A stretch of DNA of 64,000 bases from contig JBCFYV010000012.1 of NCBI GenBank assembly GCA_039000515.1, forward strand, positions 117,477,849 through 117,541,848. Reading direction: 5' to 3'. The translations under genes were made by a program, and so were the position numbers. Of this stretch, positions 53,603-64,000 are shown piece by piece; the first letter of the stretch is position 1; every line of letters begins with the position of its first letter. Origin of the DNA: Timema cristinae (taxonomy: Eukaryota > Arthropoda > Insecta > Phasmatodea > Timematidae). A model generated the notes under the pieces. It was not told the origin of the DNA. It saw nothing but the letters and a program-made list of their open reading frames with translations, and searched no databases.

Positions 53603-54420
53603 CAGTGGCGGTTCGTGTATAGGCACTGTGGAACTACAGCACCCCCTATTTCCACTTGATATTATCGATAACATTTAATATAATGAGCCCTTTTTTCTTT
53701 AATTCTTTCTTTATTTTTGTAGTACAATATATATTCCTTAAGCTTAATGTCAGTACTTCAGTAGCCATACCCCAGTTTATGAAAAAGACACAAAAATCTT
53801 TGTATGAAACTATGCGCTTCACAGTGCCAGCGACGTGGTGTTTGACTGTTGTGCGCATGCGCACATAGGAAAGGGGTGGGGAGGAAGGCGGGACTGTCAG
53901 GTAGAGAGAGCACTGTTGCTCTCGCAGTGCCGGCTCTGGTGTGATGGTGGAAGGAAGGTTTTTTTACTCAGCGTGTGTTGTGCTTAAAAACCGTGTACCG
54001 TATTCTTGAATGTGATAAACTGTAGAAGCGTGTAGAACTAAACTATTATTCTGCTTCCAGCTATTCTATTTGATTCATTTTTTTTTCGGTTATTTTATTT
54101 AACAGAAAGACTAAATGCGCTTGCAGTACTTTCAACGGAGAAAAATCTCCTCAATTGTCATCCAGAGATCAAGGAGAAAATCATTGAACTCTTTGCGCAA
54201 ATTAAAACAAGAAGAATGTATTTCATTTTTAAATGAATAGATCAAGCTTGAACTGTAACAATTTAATTCAAAGTAAGTAAAAAAGTTTGGTTTTTGTGTT
54301 AAGATTTTATCAAGTTTCTGATAAAAATTCCTTTTTAATACATTTTTTTTCCTTTTACACAATTTTAAAACAAAGGCTAAAAATTTTCTGGAGCAGCACC
54401 CACTCTAATTTTAGCTACTC
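53603..54420 (+). mobile_element. hAT-Z copy 3, 3' end damaged
   Basis: It starts cagtggcggttcgtgtatag, the best 5' end of the three, and follows the same interior, including gcgcatgcgcacatagg. The 3' end is ttagctactcgcgatgag, which has lost the gccgccactg ending. No target duplication is seen; ctaaagaa precedes the 5' end. An 80-bp minisatellite begins soon after. The frames 53646-53864 and 53656-53868 are on opposite strands. Confidence 0.8.
54105..54236 (+). pseudogene. hAT transposase C-terminal remnant, copy 3
   Basis: An intact 43-codon frame with stop, same length as copy 2: ERLNALAVLSTEKNLLN, then EKIIELFAQIKTRRMYF. Most differences among the copies keep hydrophobic or charged character, and the frame is open in all, which suggests recent decay from a coding source. 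Confidence 0.8.
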
Positions 54421-54479
54421 GCGATGAGTACATACGACAAAATCAAACACGCAGGGTACAAGGGAAATAGGTGTAAAAT

Positions 54480-56292
54480 CAAACCACACACACTTTTCAG
54501 GGCAACAACACCCCCTCCCAACGCAACCCTTTCCAGCATAGTTGCAGTCTCACCAGGAATGTGTAATACCTGCTTCAGAAGTAATAGCTACCCCCTCCCA
54601 AAACAACCCTCTCCAGTCTAGTTGCAGTCTCACCAGGAATGTGTAATACCTGCTTCAGAAGTAATAGCTACCCCCTCCCAACACAACCCTCTCCAGTCTA
54701 GTTGCAGTCTCACCAGGAATGTGTAATACCTGCTCCAGAAGTAATAGCTACCCCCTCTCAACACAACCCTCTCCAGCCTAGTTACAGTCTCACCAGGAAT
54801 GTGTAATATCTGCTTCAGAAGTAATAGCTACCCCTCCCAACACAACACTCTCCAGTCTAGTTGCAGTCTCACCAGGAATGTGTAATACCTGCTTCAGAAG
54901 TAATAGCTACCCCCTCCCAACGCAACCCTCTCCAGTCTAGTTACAGTCTCACCAGGAATGTGTAATATCTGCTTCAGAAGTAATAGCTACCCCCTCCCAA
55001 AACAACCCTCTCCAGTCTAGTTGCAGTCTCACCAGGAATGTGTAATACCTGCTTCAGAAGTAATAGCTACCTCCCAACACAACCCTTTCCAGCCTAGTTG
55101 CAGTCTCACCAGGAATGTGTATTACTTGCTTCAGAAGTAATAGCTACCCCCTCCCAACACGACCCTCTCCAGTCTAGTTGCTATCTAACCAGGAATGTGT
55201 AATACCTGCTTCAGAAGTAATAGCTACCCCTTCCCAACACACCCCTCTCCAGTCTAGTTGTAATCTCACCAGGAATGTGTAATACCTGCTTCAGAAGTAA
55301 TAGCTACCCCCTCCCAACACAACCCTCTTCAGTCTAGTTGCAGTCTCACCAGGAATGTGTAATACCTGCTCCAGAAGTAATAGCTACCCCCTCCCAACAC
55401 AACTCTCTCCAGCCTAGTTGCAGTCTCACCAGGAATGTGTAATACCTGCTTCAGAAGTAATAGCTACCTCCCAACACAACCCTTTCCAGCCTAGTTGCAG
55501 TCTCACCAGAAATGTGTAATATCTGATTCAGAAGTAATAGCTACCCCCTCCCAACACAACCCTCTTCAGTCTAGTTGCAGTCTCACCAGGAATGTGTAAT
55601 ACCTGCTTCAGAAGTAATAGCTACCCCCTCTCAACACAACCCTCTCCAGGCTAGTTGGAGTCTCACCAGGAATGTGTAATACCTGCTTCAGAAGTAATAG
55701 CTACCCCCTCTCAACACAACCCTCTCCAGGCTAGTTGGAGTCTCACCAGGAATGTGTAATACCTGCTTCAGAAGTAATAGCTACCCCCTCTCAACACAAC
55801 CCTCTCCAGTCTAGTTACAGTCTCACCAGGAATGTGTAATACCTGCTTCAGAAGTAATAGCTACCCCCTCTCAACACAACCCTCTCCAGCCTAGTTGCAG
55901 TCTCACCAGAAATGTGTAATATCTGATTCAGAAGTAATAGCTACCCCTCCCAACACAACCCTCTTCAGTCTAGTTGCAGTCTCACCAGGAATGTGTAATA
56001 CCTGCTTCAGAAGTAATAGCTACCCCCTCTCAACACAACCCTCTCCAGGCTAGTTGAGTCTCACCAGGAATGTGTAATACCGCTTCAGAAGTAATAGCTC
56101 CCCCTCCAACACAACCCTCTCCAGTATAGTTGCAGTCTCACCAGGAATGTGTAATACCTGCTTCAGAAGTAATAGCTCACCCCTTCCAACACAACACCTC
56201 TCCAGCCTAGTTGCAGTCTCACCAGGAATATGTAATACCTGCTTCAGAAGTAATAGCTACCCCCTCCAACGCAACCCTCTCCAGCCTATCAC
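54480..56292 (+). repeat. 80-bp minisatellite, about 22 units
   Basis: The unit is cagtctcaccaggaatgtgt, aatacctgcttcagaagtaa, tagctaccccctcccaacac, aaccctctccagtctagttg. Some units lose a few C in the poly-C part or 4-5 bases near ctacctccc. Near-identical neighbours (for example units at 55620-55740) indicate local duplication of single units. Confidence 0.96.
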
Positions 56293-56640
56293 ACCCTACA
56301 ACAGGTGTATCGGTATGAAAATTTCTATCAGCTTAAGAATTTTTTCAGTTGTTGACGTCACGACAAACGGAACGGAAAAATCAGGAACTGATGGATGTGT
56401 TTTATGTGAACAGCAGAGTAAGTATGGCCTACGGAACCATTTGAAATGAACAAGAAACATGTATCTTCTTTGGGAAACACAAAGGAAACTCGGAAACTTG
56501 TTTGCAAACACATTACAAACTGTTTCCCGAAAAAACCACTTGAAAAACATTTCGGAAACAAGAGCAACATATATTGCATGTTTGCAAGCAAAGTTAAGAA
56601 GAAAGAGAATCTCAAGACACACGGTTAGGATTAAAACACG
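56293..56640. other. Unassigned stretch with a CxxC-containing frame
   Basis: After the array the plus frame reads DGCVLCEQQSKYGLRNHLK and stops at 56449; another plus frame (56446-56628) follows. CxxC with HLK is slightly like a zinc finger, but there is no second histidine before the stop. I do not call a gene. Confidence 0.3.
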
Positions 56641-56698
56641 TGCGTAGATCCAGTATAGACGAGGATGACGCCTTTCACCACATGGCCACCGTTACGGC
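56641..56698 (-). mobile_element. SINE-A head fragment
   Basis: The words gaggatgacgcctttcacca and catggccaccg are the reverse of the SINE-A head. Confidence 0.45.
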
Positions 56699-57980
56699 CA
56701 TTAGCCGATTTATTATTTCAAATCACCATCTGGTCAACCCGCCATTCTGTTCAGATTAATTAACGGCTTCCTGCATCTTCTATAACAGTTACACCGTTCT
56801 AATAACAGAAACGGATTAAAAGAGCAGGAAAGGGGGGCAGGGAGGGATAACAGCAAGATATATTTGAAAACCACTTAAGTCTAGTATAGTCCGTAACTTT
56901 CTAATATATATACTTCCTTAACGTAGCTATAGTCCTTAGGGTTACTTCAATCTTGTCTACAGTACACACGCCGTATCCTTAATCACGTGACTTTGTCGAC
57001 CATTAGGAAAGTATAATACTTTGTCCAATCAAATAAGTTCAGTCATTGTTATAAACACAGTCAATATTTTAATAATTTTATTTATTATTAATTATTTTTT
57101 AGCTAAAAATAAGGATGACCATACAAATTTTATAATTTCTAAGAATTGATAATTTAAGGCGGATAATTAAAAATACGACACGTTTAGGAATTAGCATCAG
57201 TTTCCTTAACTATTATTGACACGCTTTCGTTTTGATTTTCACTTCGATGTTAATTTATTTGTTTAAATGTGATTGGTAAAGATAGTCTTTAGAAAGTTAA
57301 AGTTAGAGTTGATACAATCATTGGGAGTCTTACGGAGTACGAACTTAATGGATAAGGACTCTATATGTAGTCGATCTCTTACGGGCTACGGATAAAGGAC
57401 CTTATGGGTTGGGAGTTTGTGTACACTTACGGACTACGGACTAAGAACCTTACTGATCAGGATTCATTCTCTGTACACATCAATCTGTTGTGTAGTCGAT
57501 GCCTTACGAACTTAACGGACTCGGCGTATGGAGACTAGGTTTTTATTTTTCGTTTCGTGTCTTTAGCGATGAAGGTCACTGACATCCGCGGCATATCTTC
57601 CTAGTCGTCCATTACATCAATATCGCGGGGAAATATTTCTTCCTCTCAAGAAGTGAACAGTCATTCAGAGCCCAAGGCGATGACGTTGGTGAATAAAGAG
57701 TCTTATTTCTGAGTTCTTAAGCAGATGAACCATCCACTTATAACCCTCTAGCGACCACGCACAGAGTATGCCAAGCATTAAAGTTGTTTACATTTTGGAA
57801 CAAGTTGAAAAACTTGTGAACTCTCGTTGCGCTTAGAGCAAGGAACATTAAAGCAACCCTTTTTTTAGTCGTGTATTTTAGGTTCTATCGCGTTGTAGCT
57901 TTAAGGTGGGATTGGAGGGAACGCGAAAAAAGGTGAGTGTTTTTGCAGTTTTTATAGCCAACAACATTTTTTTTTTTGTT
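56699..57980. other. Unassigned 1.3 kb
   Basis: Between 57325 and 57540 variants of cttacggactacggac occur four or five times and look like a degenerate repeat; the reverse form (gtccgtagtccgtaag) occurs at 59908-59925. Nothing else is recognised. Confidence 0.45.
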
Positions 57981-58253
57981 GGGTGACCTGGTGGTCTAGG
58001 GGTAAGGTGTTAGATTTCTTGCTGGCGGCCGGGGTTCAATCCTCGGTCCCGGCACAGATTTATCTGATTTCCAAACCCTTCCTTCACCTCTGACAAGATA
58101 TCTTGTGAATGTGGGGAATGCCAGGCCGCCACCGTGGTTCGGATTCCACGTTAAACTGTAGGTCCTTCATTTCATCTCACAATCACCCTACCATTACACA
58201 TTAGCGTAAGTGCGTACAACCCGAACGGGTAGTAAGACGCGGTGCTAATAATA
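57981..58253 (+). mobile_element. SINE-B, full length, best head
   Basis: The internal pol III promoter is easy to read: A-box tggtctaggggtaa at 57992-58005 and B-box ggttcaatcct at 58033-58043. The body (ccgccaccgtggttcggatt) and the tail shared with SINE-A follow, then (AAT)n. The T-rich word ttttttgtt occurs on both sides, a likely but low-complexity target duplication. Confidence 0.88.
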
Positions 58254-58303
58254 ATAATATTTTTTGTTTAATTTTATATACTTGTTGACCACAACAGTTC
58301 TTT

Positions 58304-58555
58304 TTACCACCGCGTCTTACTACCCGTTCGACTTATACGCTTATGTACTAATTAGGCTAATTACTATAGGGATTAGGAAGGTTATATTTAGAGGAAGTGT
58401 AGCCGCATTTGGGAGTAGAAGAGTGGAAAACAATTTTTTTTAATCACCCTCAGTACACCCGACCGAGATTTGAGCCTCTATATTCACGTCATCGGCGGTA
58501 TATATACTCTACTGCGAGAGTAGCGTGTTAGACCACGCGGCCATCGAAGCGGGCC
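58304..58555 (-). mobile_element. SINE-A, full length
   Basis: Reverse tail ccaccgcgtcttactacccg, body gaggaagtgtagccgcattt, head gaccacgcggccatcgaagc. It lies 50 bases from the SINE-B, tail to tail, so the two shared tails form an inverted repeat. Confidence 0.85.
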
Positions 58556-59117
58556 TCAAAAGTTCTTAAGGCCCTTGGCCCTGTCGAGTGCAAGTCTGAA
58601 ACCTATTTCGAGGGATGGTGGGCGTGAGGGTTAAAGGCGTGGCGTGGCTTCACAAACAACCAAAGTATCCTTCCGCGCCAACAAGAACAGATGGATCACG
58701 GAAACTGTAGATGGCGCTAACTACCAGACAGGTCTTGCGGAAAAATCATACGTTTAGAAATACCAGTTTTCTCGAGAACTAGTGGACTTTTTATGTTAAT
58801 ATTTTCAACACTACTTCTAAGATAATGTATCGATGTTTATTAATTGTTACATTTTCTTTTCTTTTTTTGTTATGAAGTCGGCAGTTTTCTATTGAAAAAT
58901 GTCAATTTTATCGATATTTGATCACTGTTAAAACTATAGAGGTGTGTATATAAAAAGTATAACTAATCAACATGCTTCTATTCCTAAACAAACCGTTTCC
59001 GAAAATAAAATGGCAAAACCATAAACATTCTTTAAGAAAACCGTTTGTTCCCATGGTTCTGCATTTCCACGCCAAATGAAAAGGGGCAATCGCCTTAAAT
59101 ATTTGTCAAGGGTGAAC
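58556..59117. other. Unassigned stretch
   Basis: The minus-strand frame 58967-59242 runs across the start of the next element and has no motif. Confidence 0.45.
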
Positions 59118-59501
59118 CAGTGGTTCTCAAACTGTGCTTCGCCAAGTGGCCCGCACTTGCAATTATTTTTTTCGCTCTCTCTTTGAAAGTAAAAAGTGAA
59201 ATGAATCAAAAGAGTAAAATATTGACAGGAAAACTCAGCCATAACATTTTTACATTATTAGTGTTATTTTATTCATAGTATACATACAATTGAAAATTTG
59301 ACTTTAAAACGTGTATATTAAACAAGGTTATATATATATATATATTATATAATATATATATATTTGTTTTCTGCTTGATAAATACATTTTTTTCTTGCTT
59401 CGACAAATAACAGGTGGGTACTATATTAAGGTGGGGTGGTCTGCGTGTATATCGAACGCTTTTCAAGTGGTCTGCTATTGGGAAAAGTTTTAGAAACATT
59501 G
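59118..59501 (+). mobile_element. hAT-like MITE with CAGTGGTTCTCAAAC ends
   Basis: The 5' end cagtggttctcaaactgtgc and 3' end gggaaaagttttagaaacat (plus tg) are inverted repeats of the classical hAT type. Flanking octamers gggtgaac and gtctaagc agree only partly, so the insertion is old. The interior holds a TA run at 59328-59362. No transposase remains. Confidence 0.7.
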
Positions 59502-59631
59502 GTCTAAGCCAACTGCTTCTATCAGCACATGACTTACAAACTAACCTAACTTTATAACATATTCAATATCCAGTTCTTAGGTTGTCGGTTAGTGCTAAAG
59601 GGGAAGCCCCAATTTCACCAATCATACAGCC

Positions 59632-59872
59632 TGAATTGGTGGTCACGTGATTAATCGTCTAGTCTGTTGTTTTTTTCGGTGAAGTAAAGGTCGGGGTTCT
59701 AATCCCAACCATCTATACCAAGATTTTTTTTTTACCTAAATGGTTTTTTTATTACTCTTCCTCCACGCAAATGTTAGTACACATCTTATATATTCTGCCC
59801 TCCTTCTCTACAACGTGTTAGTATTAATATACAAGAATCCTCGAAGGGGATTAAGACGTGGAGCACAAAATA
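59632..59872 (+). mobile_element. SINE-A, decayed
   Basis: B-box ggggttctaatcccaa, body ccacgcaaatgttagtacac, tail aaggggattaagacgtggag. Confidence 0.65.
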
Positions 59873-60030
59873 GTCTCGTCTAGATACTGCGTATCTGTAA
59901 GGTCCGTTGTCCGTAGTCCGTAAGATACTTGACTCCATAGCAACAGATCTTTCAGTCCACAGTCTCCATATCACTAAGACCATGTACTTACCACTCTATT
60001 TAATCTGGATCAACCTTAACGTTCTTAAAC

Positions 60031-60272
60031 CCGATTCGGTGGCCGCATAGTCTAAGGCGCAACTCTCGCAGTAGACTAGACTGCCGAAGAAGGGGAGATC
60101 CGGGTTCGATCGTGGTCAAATGCACTGAGGGTGGTTTTCCCTCAATTCTTTTTCACTCTCCTTCCACACAAATATGGGTGCATTTGCTTTGAATAAAGCC
60201 TTCCCAATCCTTAACACATTAGTGTAAATTAGTACATACAACCTGATCAGGTAGTAAAAACACACTGGAATA
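60031..60272 (+). mobile_element. SINE-A, full length, common head
   Basis: Head ggtggccgcatagtctaagg and ctctcgcagtagactagact, B-box ccgggttcgatcgtgg, body, and tail atcaggtagtaaaaacacac. One of the best heads in the family. Confidence 0.8.
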
Positions 60273-61399
60273 AAACTCATTTCTTCTTTCGAGCCTGTTA
60301 GGCCGCTTATTATATTAGTTTTCCTAACGACTTTTACTTTTGCGTTCCGACTGAAGTAGAACACTCCATACTTTCATTTGCATCTGCTGTTACTATGCTA
60401 AAACAGTGGCACTAATTAATTCAAGCTAATTAACACGCGGGCTCCTAATACCTCTTTAGACTTCCGCGCTTTGGGTGCTAAAACAATAAAAACCCGCATA
60501 TGTGGTCAAATGGTCTAACCCAACCAGGGATAGCGAACCTGCGGCATTTTCACATATTTTGTTATTTATGTAACTTCATCGTTTGTAAATTAAACTAGAC
60601 ATTCTCAAATTACGTGTACTTTAATTAATTAAAATAAAACAATCGTTATTTATAATAAAAGGCACGGAACTCCGTACATACTTTCTCGCTCTATTGTTTA
60701 AAAATGGAAATATTTACTCAAAACTCGTAATATATGTGTAACGAAATCATATACACTAGCAAACCCAAGCATAAATTGCACTATACTTATGTAAAACTTT
60801 TTTTTTCAATACCAGTTTTAAATTTTGTAATTTTGTTTTTAAAGAATTAATGTCCTCATTTGTATGTTTGGACCGATAAAAAAGATCTATGTTGGGTCCA
60901 CAAGGGTCAACACATTAAAATTTCAACTTCCGGTTAAAATTTTCGACATTTTATCAGGTGTTGCAAATCTTCTTGCCATCGCATTGCTATTAAATTCCTC
61001 ATTTATAAATTTTGACCAATAAAAATGTAAATATTGACTATTGAATATAAAATGGATATAGATCATTATTGTACAAACATTTATCCTAAGAGGTTTAAGG
61101 AAAAACAACATAAACTTTTAAAGACATACTTATATTTAATTACTCTATGGAATTGGAGAATTATTGCGTTAAAACTTAAGTAGTATTTCTTTACAACTAA
61201 AGATCACAAATTGTATCAATATTTGCCAATATCTCAGAAACTGTTGGATTTATAAAAATATATTTCATATGAAAGTTTTTTATTTTTCATAGTACTACAA
61301 TTTTGCAATGATAAGTTATTTAGTATCTCAAATAGTTGCGGAGATACGGAAGTTTCTGCTTCTGTAAAGTATCCTAAAATTCATTTTCATGGTAAAATG
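60273..61399. other. Unassigned AT-rich stretch
   Basis: Part of 61230-61380 (gatttataaaaatatatttc, tatctcaaatagttgcggag) loosely resembles the tandem unit at 61680. No gene is seen. Confidence 0.45.
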
Positions 61400-61660
61400 A
61401 AAATAGCCAGTTTATTTATCATCTTAATCAACACCTAGATACGGATTTTAATCAAAATCGTTAGAGACGATTTTGAGAAAATCGGATGTTTCTCTTATCA
61501 CCCTTTCTTAAACTAATCTTAAGTTTAAGTTTAAACATACACACACAGACAGACGTCATTGCAAATACCACCTTTTAGGGTTTGGGGGTCTTGAGACGTC
61601 GACATCCATCAAAATTTCAGGTTAGATTTTCTTTTGCGGTCGCAATACTTTTACCTTTTG
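61400..61660 (-). repeat. Rep5 copy, reverse
   Basis: On the minus strand it matches 52240-52510: ttttgatggatgtcgacgtc, tcaagacccccaaaccc, gtggtatttgcaatgacgtc, then gattttgattaaaatccgta. Confidence 0.65.
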
Positions 61661-61679
61661 TGTTCCGAAAAGTTAAAAA

Positions 61680-61970
61680 ATATATATATTACGTATAACT
61701 GAAAGTTATTAGTTTATAAAAATGTGATTCTTATAAAATTTTGTATTATAAAGAGACCTACATATTTGTAACGATAAGTAATTTCATATCTCAAATAGTT
61801 TAGAGATGTTATAAAAATATATAATTACGTATAGCTTGAAAGTTATTGGTTTTATAAAAATATGTTTCTTATAAAATAATTGTATTATAAAGAGACCTAC
61901 ATATTTGTAACGATAAGTAATTTCATATCTCAAATAGTTTAGGAGATGTTATAAAAAATATATAATTTAC
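61680..61970 (+). repeat. About 136-bp unit, two tandem copies
   Basis: Both contain gaaagttatt, cttataaa, attataaagagacctacata, tttgtaacgataagtaattt and catatctcaaatagttta. It lies between two reverse Rep5 copies and is probably part of the same composite repeat. Confidence 0.85.
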
Positions 61971-61989
61971 GCATCAGACCGGATCCCTT

Positions 61990-62400
61990 AAAGTCATTTT
62001 GCCGAAATATTGAGGAAGCTATTTTGTTTGGAATATTTATAAATGTTTAGAAATGAAATTAAATCAAAATCGCTAGAGCCAATTTTGATAAAATAGACTT
62101 TTTCTCTTTTTGCCCTTCAGTAAACTACCCTTAATTTTAGGGTTAGATATCCAATTCCAAAAACCCCTCGAGTAAACCCTATGAAAACCCTAAATACCAA
62201 GTTCTAGCCATCGGTAAACAGTTTAGGTACAGACAGACAGACAGACAGACAAGACAGGAAGACGGAAAGTCAAAAACAACTTTTTTGGATTGGGGCGGGG
62301 AGGGGGGGTCATGAAACGTTGACATTCATCAAAATCTGGTGTTCGATTTTTTTTATGATCACAATACTTTCTCTACCTGTAAGATAGTGAGAAAGTAAAA
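61990..62400 (-). repeat. Rep5 copy, reverse, second
   Basis: It contains the reverse of the same blocks (catgaaacgttgacattcat, taaactacccttaattttag) plus a (GACA)n run at 62232-62255. The two copies and the tandem unit between them may be one long decayed element. Confidence 0.65.
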
Positions 62401-62755
62401 ATCGTAACGTTAAAAATTTAGCTAAACTTTCTCTATATTTACATCAATCGATACACTTATCTATTTATCTATACTTCTATTATATATATAAGATTATTAT
62501 ATTTACATCCATTATTGTTTCCAGCATGCGGCCTTGGTCTGTTTTTTATTCAAGTTATATATGTTTCCACTACCAGCTTGATAGGCCTGTCATAGCTTCA
62601 TATGCCTTATAATCTAAATTAAGACTAGGACAGGCACAACATCCAGTCCCCAGCTGTTAATTTTTCACTATATAAGAGTAAACCCACATTTCACCAATTG
62701 ATGATAAATTTTTCGGCCATGCTGGTTATATATATAATAATATAAATTATATTTT
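62401..62755. other. Unassigned AT-rich stretch
   Basis: No feature recognised. Confidence 0.45.
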
Positions 62756-63345
62756 TGAAGTTATACTTCTTTAGGCGCGTTATGAAAAAATGATGAGAGT
62801 GAAATTTTAAGATGCGCGCGCATCACTGTAACACAAAAGTAACAGGTTGAAGCTAAACCGCTCATTATGTCTCGAAAAAAAAAAGCTACCAACAAAATAG
62901 AAATAGAACCTCTGTTAGTCGCGCATGTTGGTACGCTCGTCGCCTCTGATCACTGTTTTCATATATATAATATTTATCCACATGTTTCTAGTTTCTACAT
63001 TAACAACACGTGTTTTAGTTTCATACAAGTGCAAATTATATATGTGCTAATAAATTATATTCAGTAGTGATTTAAATTGAATATTTTGATTTATATTATT
63101 TACTATTCGTAAATATTAGTGAAAAAAATTGTGCTTATAGACTTTTTCAAGTGCTCCAATATAATTGAGGTTAACTATTCGTATGTATTATTTATTGATA
63201 TAAATTAAAATATTATTATTTAACATAATTAATACTAAATATTATTACATTATTATTGTTAAATATTTATTATTGGTTATTTAATATTTACAAAATAAAG
63301 AAATAAAATTATTTAATGATGCCAAAGAAGTATAACTTCTCACGC
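62756..63345. mobile_element. Possible DNA element with 16-bp inverted ends
   Basis: The left word gaagttatacttcttt (62757-62772) and the right word aaagaagtataacttc (63325-63340) are perfect inverted repeats, each next to gcgcg words. An inner palindrome gatgcgcgcgcatc lies at 62812-62825. The 66-codon frame 62867-63067 (MSRKKKATNKIEIEPL...) has no recognised domain. The superfamily is not assigned. Confidence 0.5.
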
Positions 63346-63529
63346 GCGTACATAAGTACACACACCCATTTTTTTATATATATAAAATATATATAGTTAT
63401 ACAAATAATATATTTTTGTTATGTATTTATAGTTGGATAGATAGCTAGAGTTGGCACACGATCATATTTTGACAAAATATACTGTACACTTTGTTTTGTT
63501 TTCTCTGAAATTAAGTAGGCCTAGTCTTA

Positions 63530-63592
63530 CCTTGACGTATTACACTATGGCCTTATCTTATAAGATGGGCCATAGTTGAACCATGCAAGGTA
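63530..63592. repeat. Imperfect hairpin
   Basis: The stretch taccttg...ctatggcc pairs with ggccatag...caaggta around the centre ttatcttataag. It could be a tiny MITE remnant. Confidence 0.5.
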
Positions 63593-63639
63593 AGGTTATC
63601 CGTGAAGTGACACGTGGGTCTCCCAACGACAAAAGCCTC

Positions 63640-63832
63640 TCCACCCTTTGGTTTAAGATGTTAGACTCGCACCACAACTGAATTTTGGGCGAGGGGGGGG
63701 GGGGGATTTGGGCCCAAATCCTCGAAAAGGGTGCGCTGGTAGGAGATTTTATCTATCCCCATCATGCACGCTAATGTGGATGCACTTCTTATAAACTACT
63801 TTTCTCTCTCTACCTTCTATATTAAACTGTGA
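63640..63832 (+). mobile_element. SINE-A, strongly decayed
   Basis: Head-like ggtttaagatgttagactcg and body-like gcacgctaatgtggatgcac. A G run interrupts it at 63692-63705. Low confidence. Confidence 0.4.
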
Positions 63833-63860
63833 ATATCCTCAGTTTTTTTTGTTTGTTTTT

Positions 63861-64000
63861 TTAGCACCGCGTCTTACTACCTGTTCAGGTTTCCCACATA
63901 TGTACTAATTACACTAATGAGTTAGGGAGGTGGAAGGTTGAATTTTAAAGGAGTTGTACCCCCATTTGCGTGGAGAGAGAGAGAGTGAGAAACTATTTTG
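63861..64000 (-). mobile_element. SINE-A, cut by window end
   Basis: Reverse tail caccgcgtcttactacctgt and body gtacccccatttgcgtggag. The head lies beyond the window. Confidence 0.8.

Noticed and set aside
56296..56622. 108-codon minus-strand frame rich in phenylalanine and cysteine
   Set aside because: Overlaps three other open frames on both strands; no motif and no conserved copy in the window.

Overview
This window looks like non-coding, repeat-dense nuclear DNA from an invertebrate animal. The supporting signs are low GC, no operon-like gene packing, many short trinucleotide and dinucleotide runs, tRNA-headed SINEs with (AAT)n tails, decayed non-LTR retrotransposon 3' ends, hAT and mariner-type elements, and large minisatellites. 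The LINE protein remnants resemble families I know mainly from arthropods, so an arthropod is my best guess, held weakly. I found no host protein gene, rRNA or convincing functional tRNA. Every long open frame lies in a tandem repeat or a transposon remnant.

Layout. 0-12 kb: SINE-A pieces, one SINE-C, repeat families Rep1-Rep3, a hAT-Z element nested in Rep3, a hAT-like element with TTCTTAACC ends, a mariner-type MITE, a 39-bp minisatellite and a SINE inserted inside a SINE. 12-22 kb: an antisense LINE reverse-transcriptase remnant, an 83-bp minisatellite, SINE-B, a second copy of the MITE, a cluster of tRNA-like pseudogenes and three LINE C-terminal remnants, two of them head to head. 22-30 kb: a 22-bp minisatellite growing out of a LINE 3' end, a hairpin MITE and a SINE-B with a perfect 14-bp target duplication. 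29.7-33 kb: a fold-back-like structure (47-bp repeats on one side, inverted related sequence on the other), then the best-preserved hAT-Z copy with a perfect 8-bp duplication. 33-42 kb: SINEs, a second LINE-derived minisatellite (62 bp), a two-headed tRNA-related element and a 64-bp minisatellite of about 36 copies. 42-54 kb: nested SINE, LINE and hAT insertions, pogo/Tigger-like terminal repeats, a 27-28-bp minisatellite and a SINE-C inside a SINE-A. 54-64 kb: a third hAT-Z copy abutting an 80-bp minisatellite, further SINEs, a hAT MITE, repeat Rep5 and an element with 16-bp inverted ends.

How the parts relate. SINE-A and SINE-B have different tRNA-like heads but the same 3' tail, so they probably use one LINE's machinery. 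None of the LINE fragments here carries that tail. SINE-C is a separate tRNA-headed family that also ends in (AAT)n. hAT-Z copies keep only the last codons of a transposase, so they need an autonomous partner elsewhere. The most notable local pattern is that two different minisatellites were amplified from the coding 3' end of one LINE family (called LINE-Y here). Family names such as SINE-A, LINE-Y, hAT-Z and Rep1 are labels made for this window only. All family assignments come from reading the sequence; no database search was run.
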